A stretch of DNA of 64,000 nt, taken from Bombyx mori (lineage: Eukaryota; Arthropoda; Insecta; Lepidoptera; Bombycidae). The DNA lies in assembly GCF_030269925.1 (NCBI RefSeq), contig NC_085116.1:1116001-1180000 (forward strand), read 5' to 3'. Numbering within the stretch: the first letter of the stretch is position 1; each line of letters begins with the position of its first letter. The notes below the pieces were generated by a model. The model had not been told where the DNA came from. It worked only from the letters and a program-made list of their open reading frames with translations, and did not search any database. A program made the position numbers and the translations under genes. Shown here in pieces: positions 1 to 11,645 of the stretch.

Positions 1-565
1 ACACAGCTTTTATTTGTTGTACATCACACAGCTTTTATTTGTTGTACATCACACAGCTTTTATTTGTTGTACATCACACAGCTTTTATTTGTTGTACATC
101 ACACAGCTTTTATTTGTTGTACATCACACAGCTTTTATTTGTTGTACATCACACAGCTTTTATTTGTTGTACATCACACAGCTTTTATTTGTTGTACATC
201 ACACAGCTTTTATTTGTTGTACATCACACAGCTTTTATTTGTTGTACATCACACAGCTTTTATTTGTTGTACATCACACAGCTTTTATTTGTTGTACATC
301 ACACAGATTTTATTTGTTGTACATCACACAGATTTTATTTGTTGTACATCACACAGATTTTATTTGTTGTATATCACACAGCTTTTATTTGTTGTATATA
401 ACACAGCTTTTATTTGTTGTATATAACACAGCTTTTATTTGTTGTATATAACACAGCTTTTATTTGTTGTATATAACACAGCTTTTATTTTTTGTATATA
501 ACACAGCTTTTATTTTTTGTACATCACACAGCTTTTATTTTTTGTACATCACACAGCTTTTATTG
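1..565. repeat. 25-bp tandem minisatellite, about 22 units
   Basis: A head-to-tail array with unit acacagcttttatttgttg followed by tacatc (25 bp) runs from the window edge to about 565, so its true left end is unknown. Variants occur in blocks: units with cagatttt at about 301-375, units with gtatata replacing gtacatc at about 366-510, and units with an extra T run (attttttgta) at about 485-560. The left 300 bp is nearly invariant. Because 25 is not a multiple of 3, the array stays open in all three + frames. That open frame is a by-product of the repeat, not a gene. Confidence 0.97.
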
Positions 566-3500
566 TTAACTGATGCAGCCTCTATCCTGAAATAGTTTGA
601 TTTTGTTTTATCAGATACTTGCAATTCTGAGTCAGTAGATTGGTCAAGTATCATAACGTTCATACTACTTTGTAGACTCATTTTTATTAGTAATAATTTC
701 CACGCGTGCTTATTAATCAATTATGTTTCCATTCAATGATTTTGTCTCAGATATTAATTATTTTTAAAAAGCAATCTTTCGACCTTACATGTCCACCCAA
801 AAGTACATAGGACATGCAGCCCAGCTCAAAATATACAGAATTCATAAGAAATGTTTCATTAGTGTTAATATTGAGAAACTTGTACCAAAGCAGCACTTTA
901 CTGTGATATTATACAGCTGTGTCCTAAATACATCGGACAAGTCTGTCTGTAATTTTATTTCACTAAGAGTACTATTAAAAGTTTCACTACTACCCACGAA
1001 TTTAACAGAATTTTGTGATATTGATATTAATCATTGATTCTCCGATTATTAAATCTATATCAGCGATGTCGTAATTCGTTATTTCCACAAAGCCACAATA
1101 ATGTTGTCTATATGAACATTCACGGGGATGTTCCTAAAGAGGTCGACGAGTATGAGCCTCCAAAACCTCTCATTGTAACCACGGAAGACAATCTTTAATT
1201 TTTTAACTTATCAGCATATGCCCTCCCCTCTTGCAAATGGTCCCTCTTGCAAATGGAGCATCAGCACCTTCTCTTCTCCATGTGGTAGCCATTCGCGGAT
1301 GTGTAGTATAGTTGCGGTGGTGTATCGCACAATCCCTAGCCGACCCACGAAGACATATCTGCATGATGAACTGGCAGTCTTTGTTGTCCTATCCATATAC
1401 GTGATCCAACTGGTCGATCTTGTGCAGCCATCCCTTGACGTTGCTAGATTTTTCATCCGGCCGGAACGTTGGAATAACCTCCGCATCGGTTTGGGTGACA
1501 CGTCGCATTTTGTATCGCCTGTGTTTCTCAGCGGTCTCAAATCCGTCAATGCATGGGCCTGGCATAATCCCGCTTCTGAAGTATAAACGGATCCTCAGGG
1601 TGGCGGCGACAATTGAGACAATTTACATCCACACGAAATAATATATTCTCTTTAGTACACGTTATGGTGGGTAGAATACGAATGCAACAGAGATATGCTA
1701 ACCGTCGGTATTTATACAATCATCTTGACCTATTTTAATACAAACTGAGTAGGTAATATTTACGTACAATTATTATTTAATAATATCGAATTATGTAACA
1801 AATAACATTAAGGCTTATTGCGCCGGAAGCTGTCAAGCGGAAGGCGCCAATAAAATATTATAAGTATAAAGAAAATATGAATGAACTATTTACTTGATTA
1901 TGAAATTACTAATTATATTATAAGAATAATAAGTTCTATATATTTCCTAAGTTCGTAAATAATTTATTATGTGAGGCCGGAAGAGTTGCTCGATAACACT
2001 ACGTTTCCACAAACTTACTTTTATTTTTTTGGCCAACCTATTTAGACATTGGGGACGAATTTGGGAGGGCTGTAACTAACTACATCGAATGTTTGACTCG
2101 CAAAGTTTTCTAATCTGATTTTACAGGATGATTTCAGACGTTGCATTTTGGTTCCTGGATCGGTTAAATATGAAATATAAAAATAAAAAAGATGATTACT
2201 AGTGAAAAGCACTTTCATATAGGCTTGAGAATGTAGACGTCACTTGATACCGAATATTCTGGAAAACACTAATAGGCGACCCCGGATTTTTGTAACATCC
2301 CGGTTTTGTTAATTCCTCCTGAAATCTCCGAAGCATAAGTGTAGCAGAATATCAATTTCTACATACAATAACTTATCATCAAATGATCAATTAAGTCCTC
2401 TACCTCTCAATGCAATCTCAATGCAAATTAAGAAACATTTAACAAAGAATCAAGAATATTTCACTAAATATTAACATAATAGGCATTGCTGATATCCATA
2501 AGTGATAATTATCACTTATAGATATCTTAAAGTTTCATATGGTTGTCTGTCTGCCAATAAATTACCGTTAAATATCATGTAAAATGTAGCTTGTTAGTTA
2601 TTATCAGCGGCAAGTAAAGAATAAAAAAATATTATTATTGATCCAGAATATTAATTAATTCAGTTAAATAATATATTGATGAAACCTTACATATAATAAC
2701 AGAATAGTTGTTATACACTTATATAATAGTACAACTATATACTTATATACTTGCGACATGTGAAGACGCTTCGAATAACAATGCATTTGACAAGATACTG
2801 TAAGTACTTTACAAGCTATGAGGGAATAGCTATGGTATTTCCACATTATTTTCTTACATAAAATGTTAGCTGACAATTTATTAGCAACTTATTACATACA
2901 TTATTAATCGCATAGACGATTTCCACATTCAACAATAATTCCAGTTTCAAACACACATAAATTCATCTTCCGCTCTAGGTTAATAAAACAAAACAAACAA
3001 CAGTATAAATAACCTAAGGTCATCCCTAAACAATACCTTAAAAATCCAAAATGACATCACTCCACTGAACTTCGAAGCAAAAAAAAAAAGCAACGAATTT
3101 GGCATGCGTTAGTCCCGGTAAGGCATTCGGATTCCACGCCAACAAAATATCGCACCCGAATTCCGCTGTTGACGTTTCGAAAAAGAAAACACGGTGTCCT
3201 CTTAGCCCCTCCCACGTGAGCACGCGCAGAAGACAGGTGAATCGAGGTAGCTGCCATCTCTGATTTGCTGTTTTCTTTTCAATACCACAAATATATTCAG
3301 CATTGATATACAATAGGCGAGATGTCAAAGCGTGCACGATATCTTTAACGTGTTTCGAACGTCTGTTGTTTTATTTTAAATGTTTGTTTCGTTCATAACT
3401 GAATTTATAATTATGTATTTTGATTAAAAGTGCGTAACTTCTGTGTATTGATTTGCTGTGGTAGATTCGAAGTCCAGGTAATTCGTGCAATATGAGCTTA

Positions 3501-4403
3501 CCGCTGGACAACACAAAAGCGGTGTAATTAGACAATTAGATCAATGACAATTTATCTTGTATGTATTGAATATTTGTATATTTTATATTTTAAATAAAAA
3601 TACCCACATACAGTAAACGTTGCCCACAATATGACGGTGTTATAAATCACAACTCTCTAATGTGTCTTCGCGTAGTGGCGTGACAACACATGGTATGTTT
3701 GACACGGCATTTATTATATCATAAAGTGATGTGTATTTTTTGTATTGTTGAATCACAGTCACAGATTATATATTTTTGTATTCGCTAATTAATTTTTAAA
3801 TTCGCTTTTCACCAATACATATGACATGCTGTCTGTTACTTTTACTATAAAAACCAAAGCATTGATAAAATTTCAGTAAAACATCTAAAGACAGATACAT
3901 GAAAAATAATATATATTTAAAGGCAGTCTCTCGCAATAAAAATCTAATAATCTAAAATCTGCTCACGCACAGAGCTTGCTGCAAGGTCCTCTTATCTACA
4001 CTCGTGTATGCAAAATACTGTGAGTAAGAGAAAGACATAAAACAATGAACAATGGAAGCATAAATCAGTATAATTAGTTTAGCTCAGACGGAGTTGAATC
4101 ATTGGTCAAAACAGTTCGGCTGGTCCCGCCCATGCGTGCGCTAGAGTTGAATTGTATCGAACACGACTACCGCAATGAGAATTACATTGATTTTTATCTT
4201 GTATATATCAAAATAATGGTTTTTAAAATTTATTGCGTTATTTAAGATTACTTTAATTATGTTTGTGTTGTCAGTTCAGAGGTCATAGATAGAGATGATA
4301 GGGGCTAACACGGTAATACTGTCTTCGGTTATTTATCAGTTAATACACTGGAATCCTGACCAGTTGCGAACTGCTACTACTAAATCTTAACAATCTATAT
4401 AAA
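566..4403. other. AT-rich intergenic DNA, no gene recognised
   Basis: Mostly AT-rich sequence with short chance frames. Two stretches are more GC-rich than their surroundings: 1210-1640, open on both strands for about 110-120 codons without a recognisable domain and possibly an old mobile-element fragment, and about 3100-3260. A long palindrome is listed separately. I recognise no SINE or LINE in this interval. Confidence 0.6.
2491..2526. repeat. 36-bp near-perfect palindrome
   Basis: The core ATAAGTGATAA followed by TTATCACTTAT (2498-2519) is a perfect 22-bp palindrome. GATATC lies outside each arm (2491-2496 and 2521-2526), separated by one mismatched base on each side, which gives 36 bp with a single mismatched pair. 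No spacer separates the arms, so it could form a cruciform or bind a dimeric factor. Confidence 0.9.
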
Positions 4404-4828
4404 TTAGAGGTCCCGCAGTAGTCGAAATTCGACTATAATTAATTGGAATTCTAAGTTTTTACACTATTATGATTGTAATTTATACTTCTATAAATTTCAC
4501 AAATTTCGCCAAGGCTACACTATAAAAAATATTAATAAGGACAAACAATCTTTAATCTATTCTCAATTTGACAACAGACGTCAAGAACAAAAGTTTGACA
4601 ATAAATAGTATGCATGCGTGTGTGCATCAAATACATGGTATGTTGTGTGTGTAATGTTTTCTTTATTGATTTAATGTATCTTCTAAGCATTATTAAAAAA
4701 AAAAAAAAATAGCATTGTGCACTTCTTCTCTATGTTCTGTATAAGTGTGGAAAATTTCATACTCCTCCGTCCGCGCAATTTTCGTAAAAAGGGATACAAA
4801 GTTTTTGCTTCACGTATTAATATATAGA
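4404..4828 (-). mobile_element. Non-autonomous Helitron-like element, copy 1
   Basis: Read on the minus strand it begins TCTATATATTAATACG after a host A and ends CTCTAA before a host T. This is the Helitron pattern of 5' TC, 3' CTRR and insertion between A and T without target duplication. About 15 bp before the 3' end lies a hairpin (AGTCGAA and TTCGACT arms), as expected of a Helitron terminator. It is 425 bp with no coding capacity. Three further copies lie in this window. Confidence 0.8.
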
Positions 4829-4950
4829 TGGTAACAGAACAAAATATAGAAATAGACAAAACTTTAAGTTACTACAACTTGTACCAGTGAGCTTCCTTTT
4901 CAATCCTCATTTATAGAACGAAATGTGATAATGATCAAGAAACACAGTAA

Positions 4951-5190
4951 AGGTTTATTTATTTATTTTATTTTTTATTGCTTAGATGGGTGGACGAGCT
5001 CACGGCCCACTTGATGTTAAGTGGTTACCGGAGCCCATAGACATCTACAACGTAAATGCCGCCACCCACCTTGAGATTTGGGTTTTAAGGTCTCAACGGC
5101 CGCCCCACCTTTCAAACCGACACGCATTACTGCTTCACGGCAGAAATAGGTGAAGACTCACAAGAGGTCCTACCACCAGTAATATATACA
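4951..5190 (-). mobile_element. Bm1-type SINE, 5' truncated
   Basis: Minus-strand copy. The + strand shows the reversed tail (T-rich, then attgcttagatgggtggac), the central cacccaccttgaga block and the caagaggtcctaccaccag block. The tRNA-like head is absent. The + strand sequence departs from the family at about 5185. Confidence 0.85.
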
Positions 5191-5754
5191 AGTAGGTGAG
5201 TTGAGAAGTATTTTAGTAATTTGTTATTAATCGTAACCCTGAGTATACTAACGTAGTGTCTTCAATTTATTTTACTCGGCTTCATCTGTTCTTCCGTTGA
5301 GCGCTTTTGAGACAGGGATTAGGAGCATTCAGCATACCCTACGACTCGTTGATGCTGGCTGTGTAATGTCTCTATTGTCATTCGTCTACTTCTGCCGCGA
5401 AACCATAGCGTGGTATATAAGGCGGTACAACTGTGGTTTAGATGCACTTGAGGCTTCGTTCTAGTCTGTGAGTAAGGCAGCATCATCTGTAAATTATCCG
5501 TCAAAGCCTAACTCGATCAGAGCTCCTCAAAACACTTTGAATAATACAATTTTCTTTTCAATTCCAACAAGGTTGTATGATTAACGAGTGAAGAATTGTC
5601 CTCGAAAAGATCCATATCCTAATTTCAAAACCAAAACGACCGACTTCCTTATAAGGTCATAAGCGCTTAATAACGAACCTATCACAACAAGAGAGACGTT
5701 ACGTAACTGCTCCTAAACGATTTACTCATTCAAAGATGTATTTAAAACAGGATT
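5191..5754. other. Unassigned intergenic DNA
   Basis: No repeat or gene recognised. A 61-codon minus-strand frame at 5319-5504 has no recognisable feature. Confidence 0.5.
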
Positions 5755-6030
5755 TAATAAAATCATCATTCATCATTCTCCTGCCCTTCTTCATCTCCTT
5801 CCATACTTCTCTATCATATAACATTTCTTAGCTCACTCCCTTCTTACACATATCGTCATTCACGGAATTCATCCATTTCTCCTTAGGTCTACCTCTTCCT
5901 CTATATCCTTCCACATTCATAGTTAACACTCTCTTACCAACCTCATTTTCATTTCGTCTCATCACATGTCCATACCATCCCAAACGCGCACTTCTCAAAT
6001 TCTCTGTCACAGGTGCCACTTTCAGACTTT
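5755..6030 (-). pseudogene. LINE reverse transcriptase C-terminal remnant
   Basis: The minus-strand frame (5828-6019) carries the signature found after the polymerase domain in insect non-LTR retrotransposon ORF2 proteins: LGWYGHVMRR, then GKRVLTM and RGRGRPKEKWM, ending in a DDMCKKGVS-type segment. Only about 60 residues remain. There is no endonuclease or polymerase core, so it is dead. The clade (RTE/CR1-like or other) cannot be settled from this fragment. Confidence 0.8.
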
Positions 6031-7334
6031 CTGTAATATATATAAAAGGATTTTATAAAAAAAAATCAGGATGTAATAAAATAAAAATTAAAATTGGTAG
6101 TGCTAAACTCAACGGAACTTTAGTTGTTTTTCTTTTGACCAAGACATCGTTAGATCGAATATGTTCGAGCCTCCAGTATCCAAGATTATACACATGTATA
6201 TAATAACAACGTAAAAAAATATGAAAATAAATTACGAATTTATTAAAGATTAACGAAAACATTATCATAATTTACAATCGGCAGTTGATTATTTAATGTT
6301 CTTATTATTTATTAGAAATGATAATTCTATTATATAGGTTGCTTATATTCATATTAATTAATTAGCTAAATCAATAACTTTTGATATTAAATTACAAATA
6401 CAAAGCCGTTCTGTTCCAGTTTCACGGAACCGGTTCATGTGGTGTCAATAAAAGATTAACTGTTTTTAAAGTGATTATGTTAATATTATGTTCTTTTTTA
6501 ATTGAATAACAAGCTCACAGTTCAATAGTTGAGGCGTTTGGTATGTTATTGTCGAGCGATATGGAACCTGGGGTAGGTTAGGATTTTTGTAAAGTTAATC
6601 GTTCATCCGCTTCTCTGCAACATTATACTCTCTCTGCAATATATCGTCTTTTCGCATTAAAAGTGTACAATTTCCAAAAATATTCGAAATTGAGTTAATA
6701 TGCGGAACCATTTGGTGTCATCAGCATTTTTCTAATAAATACTGTCAAAAGAGCGTAGTTTAGTTTTAGTTTTTTTTTTTTTAGTTTACCTATGTTTTGA
6801 CTACTATTAACAAAATTAATACATAACTTTTATCTTACTTTAAAAGACAAATAATTTAACTGGTACAAAATAAAAAAAAAAGATTTGCAAAGATAGATAG
6901 AAGATATTAAAAATACCACATGTTAAACCTTTAAAACACTCTCCTGTAAAATTAGTAAGTTCCGACATTAAACAGTTTTAATGCGAGAAGACGATATAAT
7001 GTTGATACTAAATTGACTAAATAGAGTCTCCTGAAAATCGAGGCTCAGACCTTCTAGTCGACATTAGTACAAATCGACATACGTCGGTGGTTAATGAAAA
7101 TGATGTCCGTACGTCGACGCTGCGACAAATACGGATCGACGAGGTCTGTCCCGGGATTTTTCACGCATTCCGAGGGATTACCGGGGTCGGATCGGCCCAT
7201 CCCGATAGATTCGCGCGTCCGAAGGGCTCAGCCTTATGAAGATTGGCAGCGCTTGTTCATTTTTTAAATTTCACCAGTTTATTTCTCGAATTCCCAACTT
7301 TAAAATATTGTTTAAAATACTTAATAGTAAGTTT
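6031..7334. other. AT-rich intergenic DNA with a GC-rich patch
   Basis: No gene recognised. About 7020-7230 is distinctly GC-rich, with many CG dinucleotides (cgtacgtcgacgctgcgac, then tcccgatagattcgcgcg). It does not resemble the SINE or LINE families of the window. It could be a regulatory element or an untranslated exon; I see no coding evidence. Confidence 0.5.
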
Positions 7335-7430
7335 CATTACCGTAGAGACGAGCTCACGGCTTACCTTGTGTTAAGTCGTGGAGAGCACACGTGAATGCCA
7401 TCGCCTACATTGAGAAAAGAGGTCTATTAA
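7335..7430 (-). mobile_element. Diverged Bm1-type SINE fragment
   Basis: The + strand has gacgagctcacggcttacc, then a weakened cgtgaatgccatcgcctac and ttgaga, in the order expected of a reversed Bm1 3' half but with many substitutions. Confidence 0.5.
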
Positions 7431-8117
7431 TGGGGTCGGTAATCACGATTGATCTGCTCATCAAACCGGACTCAGGAACGCTTCGTTGCCAAAAGATACA
7501 GAATGCTCCTGTATTCTGTTTTTCTGTCTATTCTCTTTGAAAATAAGAATATTTTCAAGGTCTATATTTAACATGTTCTTCAGTGAACATGATTGGAGCA
7601 AAGTAATTTATGTCAGTTGCCGTTGGTATTCCACTATCTTCTATTTGGTAATCGATAGGAACCGAAAGAATATCTCCTTAAGGAACTGAAGGGTGTTCAT
7701 AACAATGTTATTACCATTAATTTGCATCATCTATTCATTAAACGAATACGTCTTTTACGTCTTAATCCATAAATCTAAATAATACAAGCAGTGTTAATAT
7801 ATAAATGTAATAATCTTTCAACTTCGTCCTTGCCTATAACTTATGCAAATACATCATTTGTAAAACAATGAGACTAAAAAAATGTTTGATAAATAGCCAA
7901 AACCACTTAATAAGTCTTAAGAGGGGACCTTCGATTGACATTCCGTGAATCATTGACAAATAAACTAAAATATCAGTTGCGGCACACCGCAAATGTCATT
8001 CATAGGTATGTTTGTATTTTGTTTATTGATGAGGGCCGTTTTTCTGTGGACAGATAAAATGATGTGACGTAAAAACCTCGCGTCTTATTAACAAATGTCA
8101 ATAATTAACTATCAAAT
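7431..8117. other. Unassigned intergenic DNA
   Basis: AT-rich. A 67-codon + strand frame at 7486-7689 shows no recognisable domain. No repeat family identified. Confidence 0.5.
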
Positions 8118-8240
8118 ATTTTTTTCCTACCTATGCCTTGATAGCCTTGAGAGGCTATTTCAGCTTCTCTTTGATGTGTAGGTGAGCTCACGGGGCTCAA
8201 GCCGGGAGTGTTGCTAGCATCGGCCATAGCAAAAGCAGTA
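8118..8240 (-). mobile_element. LINE 3' end (family B), first half of a split copy
   Basis: The reversed poly(A) (T run) is followed by cctacctatg, gatagccttgagaggctatt and ggtgagctcacggggctcaa, the antisense of an abundant silkworm LINE 3' end that may be the BMC1 type. The match stops at gcaaaagcagta and resumes at about 8657. Confidence 0.75.
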
Positions 8241-8479
8241 TAGCATCTCCCCTCGACTTCCACCAAACCATATTAAGAGCTCGTATCTCATACCTTTAGT
8301 AGCCGACTTCAATTATTTCTTTAAAGCGTCTATGAAACATAATCATGTTACTTACTGAAGGTTTTGCTGTGGATGAATACGACATCAGATCTTTGGCACT
8401 ACTATAAAACGTCACTACATGTAATAATTTGTACCCTCTTAGAAAAAGGAGGTAGTTCTGAATTTGACTTTTTTTTTCT

Positions 8480-8650
8480 TGGTGTTTTTTTTTTATTGCT
8501 TAGATGAGTGGACGAGCCCACAGCCCACCTGATGTTAATTGGTTACTGTAGCCCATAGATATCTACAACGTAAATGCGCCACCCACCTTGAGATATAAGT
8601 TCTAAGGTCTCAAGTATAGTTACAACGGCTGCCCGTGCAAACGCATGTTG
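8480..8650 (-). mobile_element. Bm1-type SINE, 5' truncated
   Basis: Minus-strand copy. A reversed tail, tattgcttagatgagtggac, is followed by the cacccaccttgagatataag block and the start of acggctgccc. The rest of the head is missing. The copy lies inside a 416-bp interval that splits a LINE 3' end. Confidence 0.85.
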
Positions 8651-8656
8651 CTTTTT

Positions 8657-8745
8657 CTTCGCAGAGTCTACCACCGGATAGGAAACGCGGCCCACAGAGA
8701 AGTTGCGGCGAGAAACTCAGTGTGCTGTGACTATCAATCGTGAGC
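8657..8745 (-). mobile_element. LINE 3' end (family B), second half of a split copy
   Basis: Begins cttcgcagagtctaccaccg and ends ggcgagaaactcagtg. This is exactly the part that follows gcagtg in unbroken copies (compare 38809 onward), so it continues the fragment ending at 8240. Confidence 0.7.
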
Positions 8746-9820
8746 AGTCGTCGCGGCAATCGTTCTGTATGTCCCAGAGCGTGACGATGTAATGGCGCTA
8801 GCTACTATAATGTCGTTGGTAGATTTATTCGATACGAGACAGTTATTGCAAAGTATTACTCTCTTATGTCTCAGCAGAACAGGCAGGACGGTTGCACACT
8901 GTAGCTGTGATTGAACCCATACGCTTCAAATTCGTCTACAAGTTCTAAAGGATACTGGAGAATGTTAGAATGTTTGTAATAAACATTAATAGATGCATAT
9001 TTTGGCAAATATAACAATAATATTGCCAATAGTACCCCGCAACATGCCTGTTATTTCTTTATCTTTTCTAAAATTTCTGTAAATTAAACGGGTGTCTGGA
9101 AGAGATCGCTTTTAGCGATAAGACAGCCTATTGTACAAATATATCTCCGTGTTGACTGTTTTTAATGTTAATTGTGTTTGGTGTGCAATAAAGTGTATTC
9201 TCTAAGATTAGAACCAATAATACCTACCTAAAACTTCTAGTGAGGTGTTTTTTGGAATAAATAAAAAGTGATTTCAATTTAATATTGCGTTTGATACCAA
9301 AAAAAGTTAACATAGAACACAATTCATTATCATTGTATAATTATAAAAAAATGTTTGTGATAACCATAATAAGAAATGCAGTTCGTTGGAAAGTGCGTCA
9401 TTTCGGAAAAAAACATAACCTAATTGATAATTTGGCATTACTCTTTTGACCATATCTGCCAAAGAAAAATTATCGGTAAGGATATTTTTTTTAAAACACA
9501 ACCGCCACGTACGAAATATGACCTTCCAAACTTCCAAACAACGAAAGGTCATATATAATTATTGATTCTAATATCATAAATATCAATCAACGTCACGGGG
9601 CGAAGTTAAATTAATATTCCGATGAGTCGTGTCGCTTCAGATCAATCAACTCGAGAATTTGATAGATTGCTGATGTAGTACCTTCCAAGTGTAGACGGCA
9701 TCTATCATGATGAAGGAGAATAACGAATTTAATTTAAGCACGTATTTTGTTAAGTGAATGTTAATAAGCTTTGTTTGAAAATAATCACAGAAATATTTAT
9801 ATTAGCTAGTAATTTTTTTT
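8746..9820. other. Unassigned AT-rich intergenic DNA
   Basis: No gene or known repeat recognised. The 81-codon minus-strand frame at 9307-9552 shows no domain I know. Confidence 0.5.
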
Positions 9821-10220
9821 GAAGTCGTCGTGGCCTATCGGATAAGACGTCCGGTGCATTCGTGTTGAGCGATGCATCGATGTTCGAATCCCAGGCGGGT
9901 ACCAATTTTTCTAATGAAATACGTACTCCACAAATGTTCACGATTGATTTCCATGGTGAAGGAATAACATCGTGTATTATAAATGAAACCCGCAAAATTA
10001 TAATTTGTGTAATTACTGGTAGTAGGACCTCTTGTGAGTCCGCGCGGGTGAGTACCACCACCCTGCCTATTTCTGCCGTGAAGCAGTAATGCGTTGCGGT
10101 TTGAAGGGTGGAGCAGCCACTTGAGACCTTAGAACTTTATCTCAAGGTGGGTGGCGCATTTACGTCGTAGACGTCTACGGGCTCTTGTAACCATCAATCA
10201 ATAAAAAAAAGAAAAAAAAA
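9821..10220 (+). mobile_element. Full-length Bm1-type SINE
   Basis: Starts gaagtcgtcgtggcctatcg, a tRNA-like head with an A-box-like segment, and continues to gttcgaatcccaggcggg, a B-box-like segment (internal RNA polymerase III promoter). The body (aataacatcgtgta, aattataatttgtgtaatta, cacccaccctgc) and a tail of gcaataaaa type followed by A-rich sequence are present. About 400 bp, the reference copy for this family in the window. It encodes no protein; known SINEs depend on a partner LINE. Confidence 0.92.
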
Positions 10221-10601
10221 GAAGTACTTAGATGCTTACATAATGTTATTAAAACAGATCTAAACTGAATTTGACGATTTTGAAAAATAAAACATAATAG
10301 TGCTTTGAAAATACTCCGTCAAGTCCAATACTAGGTATAGACATTACTAGTTATTATTGAGAGCTACGCGATCGTACTTCATTCGAATAGATTTAACGAG
10401 CTTGTTCATTATCTTGTGACTTGTCAGCGAAGAGAGGTCGACGCGCACTGGGCTGCCAGGTTTGAAAAGTTGCTTCTGAAAATATAAAATCGACTTACGG
10501 TTGTTACACTTTTTGACTATTATCATATTATTGATTGTCATCGGGACTGCTCTTGACACTTATCACGGACACAGAGTACTTTGTATCGCTGTAAAAAAAA
10601 A
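10221..10601. other. Unassigned intergenic DNA
   Basis: No gene or repeat recognised. Confidence 0.45.
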
Positions 10602-10893
10602 CACGTGTGGCACGCGGGGACTGCCGCGGTAAAGCTATTGCATAGCATTTTTATCAACTTATGCAATTATAATTAGACAATAATAATTTAATATTAAAAC
10701 AATAATACCACGCTATATTTATAAACATTAACAAAAGACTACACAAAAACACTACACAAGCGCAACGTGTAAATGTGTTCAACGCGAGCTACATGGTAGG
10801 CGGAGTAGGGGGTGTTAGGTTTTATTTTTGTTACGGAATTTCTTGATTCGGTCGCCGCGCTCAAAGCCCGCGATAAAAGCTATGCAACAGCTT
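10602..10893. mobile_element. Interspersed repeat with internal inverted repeats
   Basis: Begins cacgtgtggcac and ends gcgataaaagctatgcaacagctt. The segments AAGCTATTGCATAGC (10632-10646) and GCTATGCAACAGCTT (10879-10893) are inverted copies with one mismatch over 15 bp. A second copy lies at 56651-57130, sharing actacacaagcgcaacgtgt and the same end. The inverted ends suggest a MITE-like DNA element; the superfamily is not determined. Confidence 0.65.
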
Positions 10894-11239
10894 ACAAACA
10901 TTAATCTGATTTTTGTGTTTTATTGTCTGCTTTACTAAATTAAATTACCAAAGATCGAGCACTTTTTTTTTTATTTCCCTAAAGCGATTTCAATTTTCAA
11001 TATGCAGCCACCCTGTTAACGTGCAACAAGTTTCTCCCGAACGCTCGTCGCGGGCTTGACGTTCAGTTGATCTAATGTTTGTAGAATGGAGAGGCATGAA
11101 TGGTCACACGCAATGACGTTTAAATAAACCCTAAATGCTGCGTAATTCGATGGTAGCCCACGCTTTATTTACGAACAGGATTTGTGGATTGTAGATAAAT
11201 CAATAAAATAATTGTCAATCAGGTAGGGCTGAGTTTCTA
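10894..11239. other. Unassigned intergenic DNA
   Basis: No gene or repeat recognised. Confidence 0.45.
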
Positions 11240-11412
11240 ATGGAGTGTCGGTGGGTCGCGATTTCGATCTGGTGGTAGATTCTGAGAAGCACTGCTCTTG
11301 CTAGGCTTGTTAGTGTTAGCAAATTCGCCAGGTTGAGATCTGTGAGTTCGTCTAGTTGCTCGATGAAGATGGCATAGGCCCTCGAGATTAGCAGCATAGG
11401 TAGGCAAAAAAA
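11240..11412 (+). mobile_element. LINE 3' end (family B)
   Basis: Sense-strand fragment: gggtcgcgatttcgatctgg, then ggtagattctgagaagcact and gctcttgctagg, ending cataggtaggc with an A run at about 11405-11412. Diverged and strongly 5' truncated. Confidence 0.75.
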
Positions 11413-11502
11413 ACTGGATTTCAGCAGTAATCATCTAGTGACACTATGATGAGATAACCTTTAACAACTCATCTATTTTGGTTACACTTTGGTTAACTAT
11501 AT

Positions 11503-11645
11503 TTGAGACCTTAGAACTTATATCTCAAGGTGGGTGGCGAATTTTAAGTTGTAGATGTCTATTAGCTCCAGTAACCATTTAACACCAGGTGGGCTGTGAG
11601 CTCGTCCACCCATCTAAGCAATAAAAACAAATTAAAAAAACAAAG
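11503..11645 (+). mobile_element. Bm1-type SINE, 3' fragment
   Basis: Sense-strand 3' third of the family: gagaccttagaacttatatc, tcaaggtgggtggc, ccaggtgggctgtgagctcg, ending catctaagcaataaaa with an A-rich tail. Confidence 0.88.

Noticed and set aside
14..451. Long + strand frames in all three phases with a repetitive hydrophobic product
   Set aside because: They are translations of the 25-bp minisatellite, whose unit length makes every frame open; no gene evidence.
7101..7146. ATG frame with donor-like AGgtctgt as a tsh first exon
   Set aside because: It ends after two bases of a codon, which would put the 22414 exon out of frame.
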